This document shows, in pieces, positions 15,719 through 23,737 of a DNA stretch of 26,561 nt. Position numbers and translations under genes: made by a program. Below the pieces are notes generated by a model. The model was not told the origin of the DNA, ran no database searches, and saw only the letters and a list, made by a program, of their open reading frames with translations. Origin of the DNA: DATDCY01 sp031406795 [NCBI: Candidatus Rokuibacteriota bacterium] (GTDB taxonomy: Bacteria > JAUVQV01); the NCBI GenBank assembly GCA_031406795.1, contig JANOHV010000136.1, forward strand, positions 1 through 26,561. Reading direction: 5' to 3'. The first letter of the stretch is position 1. Each line of letters opens with the position of its first letter.

Positions 15719-17898
15719 TGGATCTGTCGAAATACCGGCAGCTCTTCCTCGACGAGTGCCGGGAGCACCTGCAGGTGATCAATCGTGAACTCCTGCGCCT
15801 CGAGCAGGAGGGCGAGACCGGGGGGGTGGACGCGCTGTTTCGGGCCGCCCACTCCATAAAGGGGATGTCGGGGTCGATGGGGTACGACTCCGTCGTCGCG
15901 GTCAGCCACGCGCTCGAGGATATTCTTGATCGCCTGCGCAAGAAGACGCTTGGGGCGGATTCCGGGCTGATGGGGCTGCTCTACGAGGGCGTGGACTCGC
16001 TGGGGGCGCTCGTCGCCGAGATTGAAGAAAAAGGGGCGACGCAGCTCGAAGTCGCCGGGCTCGTGCTGCGGTTGCGGGACGCTTCGCGCGGGATGATACC
16101 CGCGCCGGTGGCGGTGGAAATCGGGGAGGCCTTGTGCCTGCCGGCCGTCGGCGTCGCGCCACCGGCAGACCCCCCGATGCCCGTGATGCCACCCGCAGCG
16201 CCACCGGTGATGCTACCCGTGACGCCGGCGCCAGCGATCGCTGCCGCGCCGCCGGCAATACCCTCCGAAGACCTGGGGGCCGATCTGGTCGCGGCCCGCG
16301 GCGGCATCTTCTCCCTGGAGCCCGAGAAGCTCGCGATGGTGCGGGATTTCGTGCGCAGCGGACTGGTCCCCTACGCCTGCCAGCTGCGCGTTTCCAAGGA
16401 CTCAGCGGCGCTGTGCGCCCGGAATTTCATCATCCTCGGCCGACTGGCCAAGACGGGAATGGTGCTCGCTTCGAATCCCAGCGTCGAGGAAGTCCGCGCC
16501 GGGATCGGCCGGGAGCTCGTCGAGGCGCTGCTGCTGACCGAGCGGCCGGAAGACCAGCTCAGGTCCCAACTGCTGGCGATTCCCGAACTCGTCGAACTGC
16601 AGCTCAGGCGCCTGAGTATCGGCGGCGTGGAGCGGGGGGCGGGCGCCGCGGCGGGGGAGGGCGCGCCGACCCTGCTCGCCCCGCGCGAGACGACCATCGA
16701 CCGGCCCGCGGGCTCGGTGCCCGGGCTCGCCGACCGCTACGCGCCGAAAAAAGCCTCGACGGTGCGCGTCGACACCCGGGTGCTCGACGACCTCATCAAC
16801 ATCGTTGGCGAGATGCTGATCACGCGCGAGCGGCTCCAGGAGATCGGCCGCGAGTTGGAGAGCGAGGAGCTGCATCTGAACCTGGATCGCCTGCGCGTGC
16901 TCGTGCGCGGTTTCCAGGACACGATCATGACCGTGCGCATGATGCCCCTCGCGCTCGTCACCGACCGGCTCCCGCGCATCGTCCGCGACCTCGCCCACCA
17001 GTCGGGCAAGCAGGTCGCCTTCGAGGTGCTGGGACAGAACATCGAACTGGACCGGGCGATACTCGAAGAGCTCAACGACGTGCTGATCCACCTGGTGCGC
17101 AACGCCATCGACCACGGCGTTGAGTCGCCGGAGCGCCGCACCGCCGCGGGCAAGCCGGCCAAGGCCGTAATCCGGGTGCGCGCCGGGCGCGAGCGCGACT
17201 GGGTCTGGATCCGCGTCGAGGACGACGGGCGCGGCATGGACCCCGAGCGCATCGCCCGCGCCGCGGCCGCGCGCGGCCTGGTCAGCGCGGAGCGCGTCGC
17301 CGCGATGGAGCCCCGCGAAAAGCTCATGCTCTGCTGCCTTCCCGGCGTCAGCACGGCCGAGACCGTCACCGACATTTCCGGGCGCGGCGTAGGCATGGAC
17401 GTGGTCAAGTCCCGCGTCGACGCGTTCGGCGGCGCGTTGCAGATCGACTCGCAGCCGGGCCGCGGCGCGGCCGTCACGCTGCGCCTGCCCCTGACGCTGG
17501 CGATCATCCGCATCCTGCTCGTGGAGGTCCGCGGGCAGGAATATGGGCTGCCCGTCTCGCACGTGCTGCGCACGGCCCAGATGGACCCCAACGAGATCGA
17601 GTGGTCGCAGCAGCAGCCGCTGCTGCGGCTGGGCCGGCGGCTGGTGCCGCTGCACGACCTCGGGGCGCTGGTCGGACTGCCGCCGCGCGACCTGCGCGCC
17701 CACCCCGGCCTTTTCCTCGCGGTCTCGGAGTTCGGCGAGCGCGCCGCCGGGCTGGCGGTCGACCGGCTGCTCGGCACCTACGAGGTGGTGATCAAGCCGC
17801 TCGGCCCGCCCCTGAAGCGGGTGCGCGGCCTGGCCGGGGTCACCGTTATGGGCGACGGGCGCACGGTGCTGCTGCTCGACCTGGCGGCCCTGATCTAG
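15718..17898 (+). CDS. cheA: CheA sensor histidine kinase
   Basis: CheA is the cytoplasmic kinase of a chemosensory array, 726 residues. P1 phosphotransfer domain: His45 in AAHSIKGMSGSMGY. A Pro/Ala/Val-rich linker follows (about 135-185). Next comes a P2-like regulator-binding segment (about 200-300). P3 dimerisation starts with STVRVDTRVLDDLINIVGEM. The P4 ATPase domain has the N box HLVRNAIDHG (about 458), G1 DDGRGMD (about 502) and G2 GRGVGMD (about 555). The C-terminal P5 CheW-like domain begins near LRLPLTLAIIRILLVEVRG. All catalytic motifs are intact. The ATG at 15718 overlaps the cheY stop by one base; the frame is open further upstream but inside cheY. A motor ATPase gene follows after 28 bases. 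Confidence 0.97.
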   Translation: MDLSKYRQLFLDECREHLQVINRELLRLEQEGETGGVDALFRAAHSIKGMSGSMGYDSVVAVSHALEDILDRLRKKTLGADSGLMGLLYEGVDSLGALVAEIEEKGATQLEVAGLVLRLRDASRGMIPAPVAVEIGEALCLPAVGVAPPADPPMPVMPPAAPPVMLPVTPAPAIAAAPPAIPSEDLGADLVAARGGIFSLEPEKLAMVRDFVRSGLVPYACQLRVSKDSAALCARNFIILGRLAKTGMVLASNPSVEEVRAGIGRELVEALLLTERPEDQLRSQLLAIPELVELQLRRLSIGGVERGAGAAAGEGAPTLLAPRETTIDRPAGSVPGLADRYAPKKASTVRVDTRVLDDLINIVGEMLITRERLQEIGRELESEELHLNLDRLRVLVRGFQDTIMTVRMMPLALVTDRLPRIVRDLAHQSGKQVAFEVLGQNIELDRAILEELNDVLIHLVRNAIDHGVESPERRTAAGKPAKAVIRVRAGRERDWVWIRVEDDGRGMDPERIARAAAARGLVSAERVAAMEPREKLMLCCLPGVSTAETVTDISGRGVGMDVVKSRVDAFGGALQIDSQPGRGAAVTLRLPLTLAIIRILLVEVRGQEYGLPVSHVLRTAQMDPNEIEWSQQQPLLRLGRRLVPLHDLGALVGLPPRDLRAHPGLFLAVSEFGERAAGLAVDRLLGTYEVVIKPLGPPLKRVRGLAGVTVMGDGRTVLLLDLAALI

Positions 17899-17926
17899 CC
17901 GGGTCCGGCGGCCGGCGAGGCGACGG

Positions 17927-19729
17927 GTGAAGACGACATCGGAAAACCTGTTCGGCATCCTTGCGCGCGTCGGCGTGCTTTCGGCCGACCAGGTCCAGGA
18001 GCTCTCGCAGCGCTGGGCGGCGCACCTGCGCGCGAAGTCCCCCCGGCGTCGCGCCGCGGGGCGGCCCGGCCCGGTCGAGAGCGAGCGCCCCGACCCCGAC
18101 CTGCTGGATTTCATCGCCGGCCAGCGGGTGCGCTCCGCGAAGGACGGCCGGCGCCTGATCGGCGAGCGCGAACTCTACGAAGGGCTGGCGCTCGGACTCG
18201 GGCTGCCGTTCCAGCGGATCGACCCGCTGCGGCTGGACATGGACCTGGTGACGCGCACCATCCCGCGCCCCTTCGCGGTGCGCCACCTGATGGTGCCGCT
18301 CTCGCTGGCGGGCGACGTGTTGACGCTGGCCACCGCCGACCCGTTCAACGACGAGGGTCTCGAGAACATTCAGCGCTCCTGCGGCTACACGATCCAGGCG
18401 GTCGTCGCGGTCAAGAGCGACATCATCAAGACCATCACCGAATTCTACGGCTTCAAGTCCTCGGTCGTGATGGCGGAAGCCGGCATGGCGCCCGCGGTCG
18501 GCGCGCTCTCGAGCCTCGAGCAGTACGTGCGCCTCAAGTCCGTCAAGGAGATGGAGGCGACCGATCACCACATCGTCAACGCGGTGGATTTTCTCTTCAC
18601 GTACGCCTTCGACCAGCGCGCCAGCGACATCCACTTCGAGCCGCGGCGCGAGCGAGCGCGGATCCGCTTCCGCATCGACGGCCTGCTGAACACGATCCAC
18701 CAGGTGCCGAACGTGATCCACCCGGCGATGGTCTCGCGCATCAAGATGCTCTCGCGCCTGGACATCGCCGAGCGGCGCCGCCCCCAGGACGGCCGCATCA
18801 AGGTCGCGCACAAGGGCCGCGACTTCGAGATCCGCGTCTCGACGCTGCCCACCGCCTTCGGGGAGAAGGTCGTGATGCGCATCTTCGATCCGGAGATCCT
18901 GCTGCAGGACATCGCGCAGCTCGGCTTCACGCCCGAGCAGCTGCAGGTCTACCAGCGCATCGCCTCGGCGCCGCACGGGATCATCCTGGTCACCGGGCCC
19001 ACCGGCAGCGGCAAGACGACTACGCTGTACTCCACGCTCTCGGTGCTGGCGACCGAGGAGCGCAACGTGACCACCGTCGAGGACCCGATCGAGATGATCC
19101 ACGAGGACTTCAACCAGGTCGGCGTGCAGCCCCAGGTCGGCCTGACGTTCGCGACGACGCTGCGGCACATCCTGCGCCAGGACCCCGACATCATCATGGT
19201 CGGCGAAATCCGCGACGGCGAAACTGCCGAGAACGCGATCCAGGCCGCGCTCACCGGCCACCTCGTGCTCTCGACGCTGCACACCAACGACGCCCCGACA
19301 GCGATTACCCGGCTCGCGGACATGGGGATCCCCCGCTACCTGGTCGGCTCGACGATTCTGCTCGTGGTCGCCCAGCGGCTGGTCCGCCGCATCTGCCCGC
19401 ACTGTGTCGAGGAGTACGCGCCGACGCCGGAGGAGCTGGCCTCGCTCGGGCTGGCGGCCGGCGCCCGGCCGGTGCGGCTGCGGCGGGGGGGCGGCTGCGC
19501 CCAGTGCCGGTTCACCGGACACCACGGGAGAACCGGCCTGTTCGAGCTGATGCCCGTCACCCCGGGGCTGCGGGCGCTGATTCACAGCGGGGCCGATCAG
19601 GGCGCGATCCTGGTCGCCGCCCGCAAGGAGGGGATGCGCACGCTGCGGGAGTCGGGCGTGCAGAAGGTGCTGCGCGGCGTCACGACGCTTGCCGAGGTGC
19701 TCCGCGTCACGATGGGCGACGTGGCCTGA
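17927..19729 (+). CDS. GspE/PilB-family secretion or type IV pilus assembly ATPase
   Basis: This hexameric cytoplasmic motor powers type IV pilus extension or type II secretion; it is 600 residues from the GTG at 17927. An N-terminal MshEN/GspE_N region (TIPRPFAVRHLMVPLSLAGD to ITEFYG) precedes the ATPase core: NDR region QRASDIHFEPRRERARIRFR, Walker A GPTGSGKTTT (about 357-366), Asp box VTTVEDPIEM, Walker B RQDPDIIMVGEIRDGETAE, and His box TGHLVLSTLHTND. A zinc tetra-Cys motif is present (ICPHC about 489-493 and CAQC about 525-528), as in GspE and PilB. GspE and PilB cannot be separated by eye. It sits 28 bases after cheA on the same strand, probably in one operon, which hints that this Che system acts on pili or secretion. 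Confidence 0.93.
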   Translation: MKTTSENLFGILARVGVLSADQVQELSQRWAAHLRAKSPRRRAAGRPGPVESERPDPDLLDFIAGQRVRSAKDGRRLIGERELYEGLALGLGLPFQRIDPLRLDMDLVTRTIPRPFAVRHLMVPLSLAGDVLTLATADPFNDEGLENIQRSCGYTIQAVVAVKSDIIKTITEFYGFKSSVVMAEAGMAPAVGALSSLEQYVRLKSVKEMEATDHHIVNAVDFLFTYAFDQRASDIHFEPRRERARIRFRIDGLLNTIHQVPNVIHPAMVSRIKMLSRLDIAERRRPQDGRIKVAHKGRDFEIRVSTLPTAFGEKVVMRIFDPEILLQDIAQLGFTPEQLQVYQRIASAPHGIILVTGPTGSGKTTTLYSTLSVLATEERNVTTVEDPIEMIHEDFNQVGVQPQVGLTFATTLRHILRQDPDIIMVGEIRDGETAENAIQAALTGHLVLSTLHTNDAPTAITRLADMGIPRYLVGSTILLVVAQRLVRRICPHCVEEYAPTPEELASLGLAAGARPVRLRRGGGCAQCRFTGHHGRTGLFELMPVTPGLRALIHSGADQGAILVAARKEGMRTLRESGVQKVLRGVTTLAEVLRVTMGDVA

Positions 19730-19745
19730 CCGGCCGCCGCATTCC

Positions 19746-22613
19746 TCAGGACTCGCCGAGCAGCCCCAGTTTGCGCATCATCTCCCGGACGCCGGCGTAG
19801 TCGGCGTCCGTCGTCAGGGCGAATCCGGTGTAGTCGGCGTAGAGCGCCTCGAACACCGCCGCGCCCGCGGCCCCGTCGCGGCTGAGCGCCAGCAGTGCGC
19901 CCCGCAGGGCTTCCTGGATGTCGACGGGCAGCTCCCGCGCGGCGCAGATGTTGAACTCCGGGATCGGCGGCGACTGCGCCAGCGTCATCAGGCCTTCGGG
20001 CTCGTACTGCTCCGCCACCGACTCCATGACCGCGCCGGCGTCGTAGTCGCCCCGCAGCACGGCCGCAGCGACGGCGTCGTGGTACCCCAGGTGCTCGAAC
20101 GCCCCGAGCCGCTCGACGCCGACTCCCGCCTCGAGCAGCAGCGCGCGCGGCACGATGTGACTCGACGTGGAGTTGACGTCGCCGAACGCGAAGCTGCGGC
20201 CCTGCAGCTCCGCCAGGGTGCGGAGCCGGGCGTCGCGCCGGCAGATGATCGCCGCGTGCTGGAAGGGTTTGCCGCGACGCAGCGCCGTCGCGAGCAGCAC
20301 GGCCCCGTAGCGCCGGTGGGCTAGCACGTAGGTCGACGGCGTCAGGTAGGCGAATTGGGTCCGGCCCTCGCCGAGGTCGCGCACGGCTTCGCCGAAATCG
20401 AGGGCGACATTGAGTTCCACCGGACGCCCCAGGGCCTGTCCCAGGTACTCGGCAAGCGGCGTGAAGCGCCGGTGCATCCGGGCCGGCGACTCGAGCGGGA
20501 CCACCCCGAAGCGCAGCGCGCCGCGGGACTCCTCCGAGAGGACCTTGAAGCGGGAGACTTCGGCCTCCAGCAGTTCGGTGTCGCCGTTGATGCCGCGCAG
20601 TCCCTGATTGATCCGCAGCGCGAGGGCCCGGTTGCTGCGCGGCAGGTCGATCACCGGCACGAGCGCCAGGCGGATCTGGCGGCAGCCTTCGCGCTGCTCG
20701 TTCAAGGCGAGCGACATGCGCCCGATCCCTTCCGAGACCCGCTCGGCGGCGGTGGCGACGTGGCCCCCGGCGAGAGCCTGTTCGCCGTTGGCGATGCTGA
20801 TGCGCTGCGCGGCCGCGGCCAGGAGTTCCATCGCGCCGCGGATCTTGTCGGCCTCGCGCTTCTGCTCGGTCGTGCCCTGCGCCAGGAACTGCGCCATCTG
20901 GTCGAGCCGGCCCATGGTCTCCCGGACCCGGGTCAGGCCCCGGGACTGTGACTGCGCCGCCTCCTGGATCGCGGTCGCCTTCTCGAGCGAGCGGCCGGAG
21001 CTCTCGACGATCTTCTCGAGCGCCGCGCCGGCCTCGCGCGCGAAACCGAAGCCGGCGTCGACCTCGGTCCTGCCGTCGCGCATCGCCTCGACCGCGAGGG
21101 CGACCTCGGTGCGCACGGCGTGGATCAGCTCGGCGATCTCGACCGTCGAGCGGGCGGTCTTGACGGCGAGGCTGCGGATCTCGCCGGCGACGACCTGAAA
21201 GCCCCGCCCGTGCTCTCCCGCCTGCGCCGCGAGAATGGCGGCGTTGAGCGAGAGCAGTCCGGTGCGGTCGTTGACCTCGTCGATGACGTCGAGGATCTCG
21301 CCGATCTTGACCGAGCGCTCGCCGAGGGCCTGCACGGCTCCCGCGCCGCGTTCGACCGCGCGCCGGATCGCCTCCATCCCGTCGAGGGTGCGCCGCACCG
21401 CGCGCAGGCCGAGCTCCTCCGCCTCCTGGCGAACCTGGGCCGAGCTGGCCGCCGATTCGCGCGCCCCTTCGCCCACGGCGCGGATCATCTCGTCGACCTC
21501 GTGCACCGCCGCCAGCGTCTCGGTGGAGACCCCCGAGAGGTGCTCGGTGCCCCAGGTCAGCTCGCGGATGGTGTGCGCCATTTCGCCGATCGTCCCCGCG
21601 ACCTCGCTCACGGTGGCGGTGAGCTCCTCCGAGCGCTGGTGCACCTCGCCGGTGTTGACGGCCATCTCCCGCGCCGCGGCGTGCACCGTGTCGGCCACCG
21701 CGGAGAGCCCTTCGATGTCCTCGGCGAGCTGCCCGATGGAGGCGCCGAGCTCCTCCATCGAGGAGGCGATGGCCGCGAAGGAATCGGTCTCGACGGTCGT
21801 GGCGTCCACCACCGCGGCGGACTCCTTCTCGGTCCTCGCGGAGATCGCGGCGACGCGACGGGAAACCTCGTGGATCCGCAGGATGACGGCGCCCAGCGAT
21901 CTGATCGAATTGCGCAGGCTCTCCCAGAGCAGGCCGAGGTCGCCGCTGGTGCGGCCCTGCAGATCGACGGTCAGGTCGCCGACCGCCAGCGCCGCGGTCG
22001 CCTCGCGCATCCGCGCCACCGGCCGGACGACCAGGATGCGGATCAGCCACCAGAGCATCAGACCCATGGCGAGCACGCCGGCGAGCGACCAGACCAGCGC
22101 GACGGCGACCAGCGAGGATCCCGCCTGGAAGACTTCGCGCAGCGGGATGGAGACCTTGGTCGCCCCGAGCAGGTTCTTTTCCCGCCCGTGACAGGAGTGA
22201 CAGTCCGGCCCGTTGAGCAGCGGCCGGTAGAAGTGCAGCCGGTCCCCGCGCTGTTCGGAGAAGGGCCGGGGGTCGGCGCGCAGCCGATCGAGGGCGGCGC
22301 GCTCGGGCGTCTCCGTGCTCTTGGTGAAAGCTTCGCGACCCGTGTCGGCCAGCACGTCGACGCCCGCGACGCCCGCGTGACTGCGCAGGTCCGCGACGAG
22401 GGCGTGGGTGATGTCGGCGCGGCCTTCCTTCATCACGCGTTCGACACTGCGGGTGATGATCTCGGCCGTGGACTCGGACTGCTGCCGGGCCACCGTAAGG
22501 AGGCCTTCCTGCATCAGGTGCAGAACGCCGAAACTGACGGAGACGATGCCGAAAAGGGGGAGGAGGGTGGACAGCAGCAGAATCCTGACTTCGAGCCGCT
22601 GCCACCAGCGCAT
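19746..22613 (-). CDS. Chemoreceptor-like fusion: haem-c periplasmic sensor, HAMP, MCP domain and C-terminal PhnD-like binding domain
   Basis: A 955-residue protein. Membrane helices lie at about 11-34 and 166-196 and enclose a periplasmic domain with a covalent-haem motif CHSCH (138-142) in PLLNGPDCHSCHG. A HAMP domain follows (about 193-245), then a long MCP-type helical region (about 250-690) whose tip is divergent: VNDRTGLLSLNAAILAAQAG at about 447-466. Residues about 699-952 form a type 2 periplasmic-binding-protein domain of the phosphonate/phosphate (PhnD) type: GVVPLESPARMHRRFTPLAEYL, LTPSTYVLAHRRYG, FAFGDVNSTSSHIVPRALLL, and GYHDAVAAAVLRGDYDAGAV. By topology this domain is cytoplasmic, unlike ordinary PhnD. 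c-type haem sensors on chemoreceptors are known in Geobacter (GSU0582, GSU0935). The ATG at 22613 has only a weak ribosome site. The gene is convergent with the motor ATPase gene. Confidence 0.92.
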   Translation of the reverse strand: MRWWQRLEVRILLLSTLLPLFGIVSVSFGVLHLMQEGLLTVARQQSESTAEIITRSVERVMKEGRADITHALVADLRSHAGVAGVDVLADTGREAFTKSTETPERAALDRLRADPRPFSEQRGDRLHFYRPLLNGPDCHSCHGREKNLLGATKVSIPLREVFQAGSSLVAVALVWSLAGVLAMGLMLWWLIRILVVRPVARMREATAALAVGDLTVDLQGRTSGDLGLLWESLRNSIRSLGAVILRIHEVSRRVAAISARTEKESAAVVDATTVETDSFAAIASSMEELGASIGQLAEDIEGLSAVADTVHAAAREMAVNTGEVHQRSEELTATVSEVAGTIGEMAHTIRELTWGTEHLSGVSTETLAAVHEVDEMIRAVGEGARESAASSAQVRQEAEELGLRAVRRTLDGMEAIRRAVERGAGAVQALGERSVKIGEILDVIDEVNDRTGLLSLNAAILAAQAGEHGRGFQVVAGEIRSLAVKTARSTVEIAELIHAVRTEVALAVEAMRDGRTEVDAGFGFAREAGAALEKIVESSGRSLEKATAIQEAAQSQSRGLTRVRETMGRLDQMAQFLAQGTTEQKREADKIRGAMELLAAAAQRISIANGEQALAGGHVATAAERVSEGIGRMSLALNEQREGCRQIRLALVPVIDLPRSNRALALRINQGLRGINGDTELLEAEVSRFKVLSEESRGALRFGVVPLESPARMHRRFTPLAEYLGQALGRPVELNVALDFGEAVRDLGEGRTQFAYLTPSTYVLAHRRYGAVLLATALRRGKPFQHAAIICRRDARLRTLAELQGRSFAFGDVNSTSSHIVPRALLLEAGVGVERLGAFEHLGYHDAVAAAVLRGDYDAGAVMESVAEQYEPEGLMTLAQSPPIPEFNICAARELPVDIQEALRGALLALSRDGAAGAAVFEALYADYTGFALTTDADYAGVREMMRKLGLLGES

Positions 22614-22662
22614 GCCCCGCCCCCGCTTGCGTCTCCCCGATCACCCTGAATTCTACTGAATT

Positions 22663-22691
22663 ACTCTACATCAATGCCGGGGGTGGTTCAA
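22663..22691 (-). promoter_or_regulatory. Candidate sigma70 promoter of the haem/PhnD receptor gene
   Basis: Minus strand: TTGAAC (22691-22686), 17-base spacer, TAGAGT (22668-22663), lying in the 90 bases after the upstream cyclic-nucleotide-binding-type gene. It suggests that the receptor can be expressed on its own. AT-rich GAATT repeats follow (22647-22661). Confidence 0.45.
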
Positions 22692-22703
22692 TGCTCGGAG
22701 CGT

Positions 22704-23141
22704 CTACTTCTTCGACCGCCCATAGATATAGCTGACCAGTTCGACGAACTTCTCGTCCATATCCCGCAGCAGCGTGGCCATCTGACCGGCCATGCGCGCC
22801 ATGATCCGGTACCCGACGGCCGGGTTGCGGACGGCGAGCTTGTCGAACTCGGTGCGGCGGATCAGCAGCACTTCCGCGTCGTGCACCGCCTGTGCCGAAG
22901 CGCTGTGCTGGCCGCCGCGGATGAAGGAGATCTCGCCGAAACACTCGCCCTCCTTGAGCTGCTGCAATGTCTGCTGCTGCTCGGCGTTGACCTGCTTGTC
23001 GATCTTGACGACCCCGCTAACGACGATGAAGAGCGCCGCGTCGGCCTCGTCCTCGGCGAAGATCGGCTGGCCGGCGCTGAAGGTCCGGCGCTCGGAGATC
23101 AGGGCCAGCTGCTCGATCGTCTGGTCGTCGAGAGTTGTCAA
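22704..23141 (-). CDS. Stand-alone cyclic-nucleotide-binding-type (Crp-like) domain protein
   Basis: This 145-residue protein is one beta-barrel cNMP-binding fold plus a C-terminal helix (about 107-145), with no DNA-binding HTH. FSAGQPIFAEDEADAALFIV, VSGVVKI and CFGEISFIRGGQHSASAQA fit the family. In the phosphate-binding cassette the usual Arg (as in GQERSA of E. coli CRP) is His79 here, so cAMP or cGMP binding in the normal way is doubtful. The start appears to be TTG at 23141, the only position giving a usual N-terminus; no strong ribosome site was found. It lies on the same strand as, and upstream of, the haem/PhnD receptor gene, so it may modulate the same response. The function is otherwise open. 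Confidence 0.85.
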   Translation of the reverse strand: MTTLDDQTIEQLALISERRTFSAGQPIFAEDEADAALFIVVSGVVKIDKQVNAEQQQTLQQLKEGECFGEISFIRGGQHSASAQAVHDAEVLLIRRTEFDKLAVRNPAVGYRIMARMAGQMATLLRDMDEKFVELVSYIYGRSKK

Positions 23142-23160
23142 GGAGAACTCGCGCCCCCCA

Positions 23161-23181
23161 ATCCGCGCGTAACGCGCGGAT
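23161..23181. repeat. Palindrome copy 1 (ATCCGCGCGT / ACGCGCGGAT)
   Basis: Ten-base perfect arms (23161-23170 and 23172-23181) with a single A between. The same palindrome recurs at 24002-24021. Both copies sit in intergenic regions between divergent genes and both are followed within about 15 bases by a second, smaller inverted repeat, as in REP/BIME-like elements. Confidence 0.75.
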
Positions 23182-23190
23182 CAGTTGAGG

Positions 23191-23216
23191 CAGGCTTGTT
23201 GCCTGGTCTTGTTTTT
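23191..23216 (+). other. Small hairpin followed by a T-rich run
   Basis: CAGGC-TTGTT-GCCTG (23191-23205) followed by a T-rich stretch (23206-23216). It looks like a weak intrinsic terminator reading rightward, but no gene points into it from the left, because the neighbouring gene starts at 23141 on the other strand. It could end an antisense or small RNA, or be the second half of the repeat element. Two direct copies of CGGGTCTTG follow at 23217-23225 and 23294-23302. Confidence 0.35.
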
Positions 23217-23353
23217 CGGGTCTTGTGGCTCATACCCGACCGTGCTGCTCGCTGCAAGCGTTGCTTGACCGCGGGGCGCCCTTGCGCCGTGCGCGGGTCT
23301 TGATTATCGTGAGCGGGGGCTAGGGAAGGCACCGCTCGAGAAGAGGAGTCGGC

Positions 23354-23737
23354 ATGGAAGAGCGAGAGGTTATCGTCAGTGTCGGGGCGCCGGCAGCCAT
23401 CGGGCCGTACTCCCAGGCGATCCGGGCGGGAGGGTTGATCTTCGTTTCGGGTCAGATCCCGCTTGATCCCGGGACGGGACAGGTGGTCGCGGGCGGCATC
23501 GCGAGGCAGGCGGAGCGCGCGCTGGATTCGCTGCAGGCGATCCTCAAGGCCGCCGGCAGCGGACTGGAACGCGTCGTGAAGACCACGGTATTTCTCACCG
23601 ACCTCGGCGCCTTCACCGAGTTCAACGAGGTGTACGCCCGCTATTTCCCGCACGCGCCACCGGCCAGAGCCACCGTGCAGGTCGCGGCCTTGCCGCGCGG
23701 CGTGGGGATCGAAATCGAAGCGGTGGCGCTGGCCTAG
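23354..23737 (+). CDS. ridA: RidA/YjgF/UK114 family reactive-intermediate deaminase
   Basis: RidA hydrolyses reactive enamine/imine intermediates released by PLP-dependent dehydratases, protecting metabolism; it is a cytoplasmic trimer. Its 127 residues match the family length. GPYSQAI (17-23), VSGQIPLDP (31-39), KTTVFLTDL (76-84) and PPARATVQVAALPRGVGIEI are typical. Arg105 and Glu120 fall at the catalytic positions of true RidA proteins. The ATG at 23354 has AGAGGAG upstream. The gene ends tail to tail with rpmB, sharing the four bases CTAG (23734-23737) as both stop regions. Confidence 0.94.
   Translation: MEEREVIVSVGAPAAIGPYSQAIRAGGLIFVSGQIPLDPGTGQVVAGGIARQAERALDSLQAILKAAGSGLERVVKTTVFLTDLGAFTEFNEVYARYFPHAPPARATVQVAALPRGVGIEIEAVALA

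Noticed and set aside
16180-16260. Repetitive-looking Pro/Ala/Val-coding DNA in cheA
   Set aside because: It is the flexible linker after P1, a normal CheA feature, not a mobile repeat.
19597-22644. A 1015-codon frame overlapping the haem/PhnD receptor in another frame
   Set aside because: Extremely Arg/Gly/Ala-rich and without domains; the 955-codon frame on the same strand contains HAMP, MCP and PhnD signatures.
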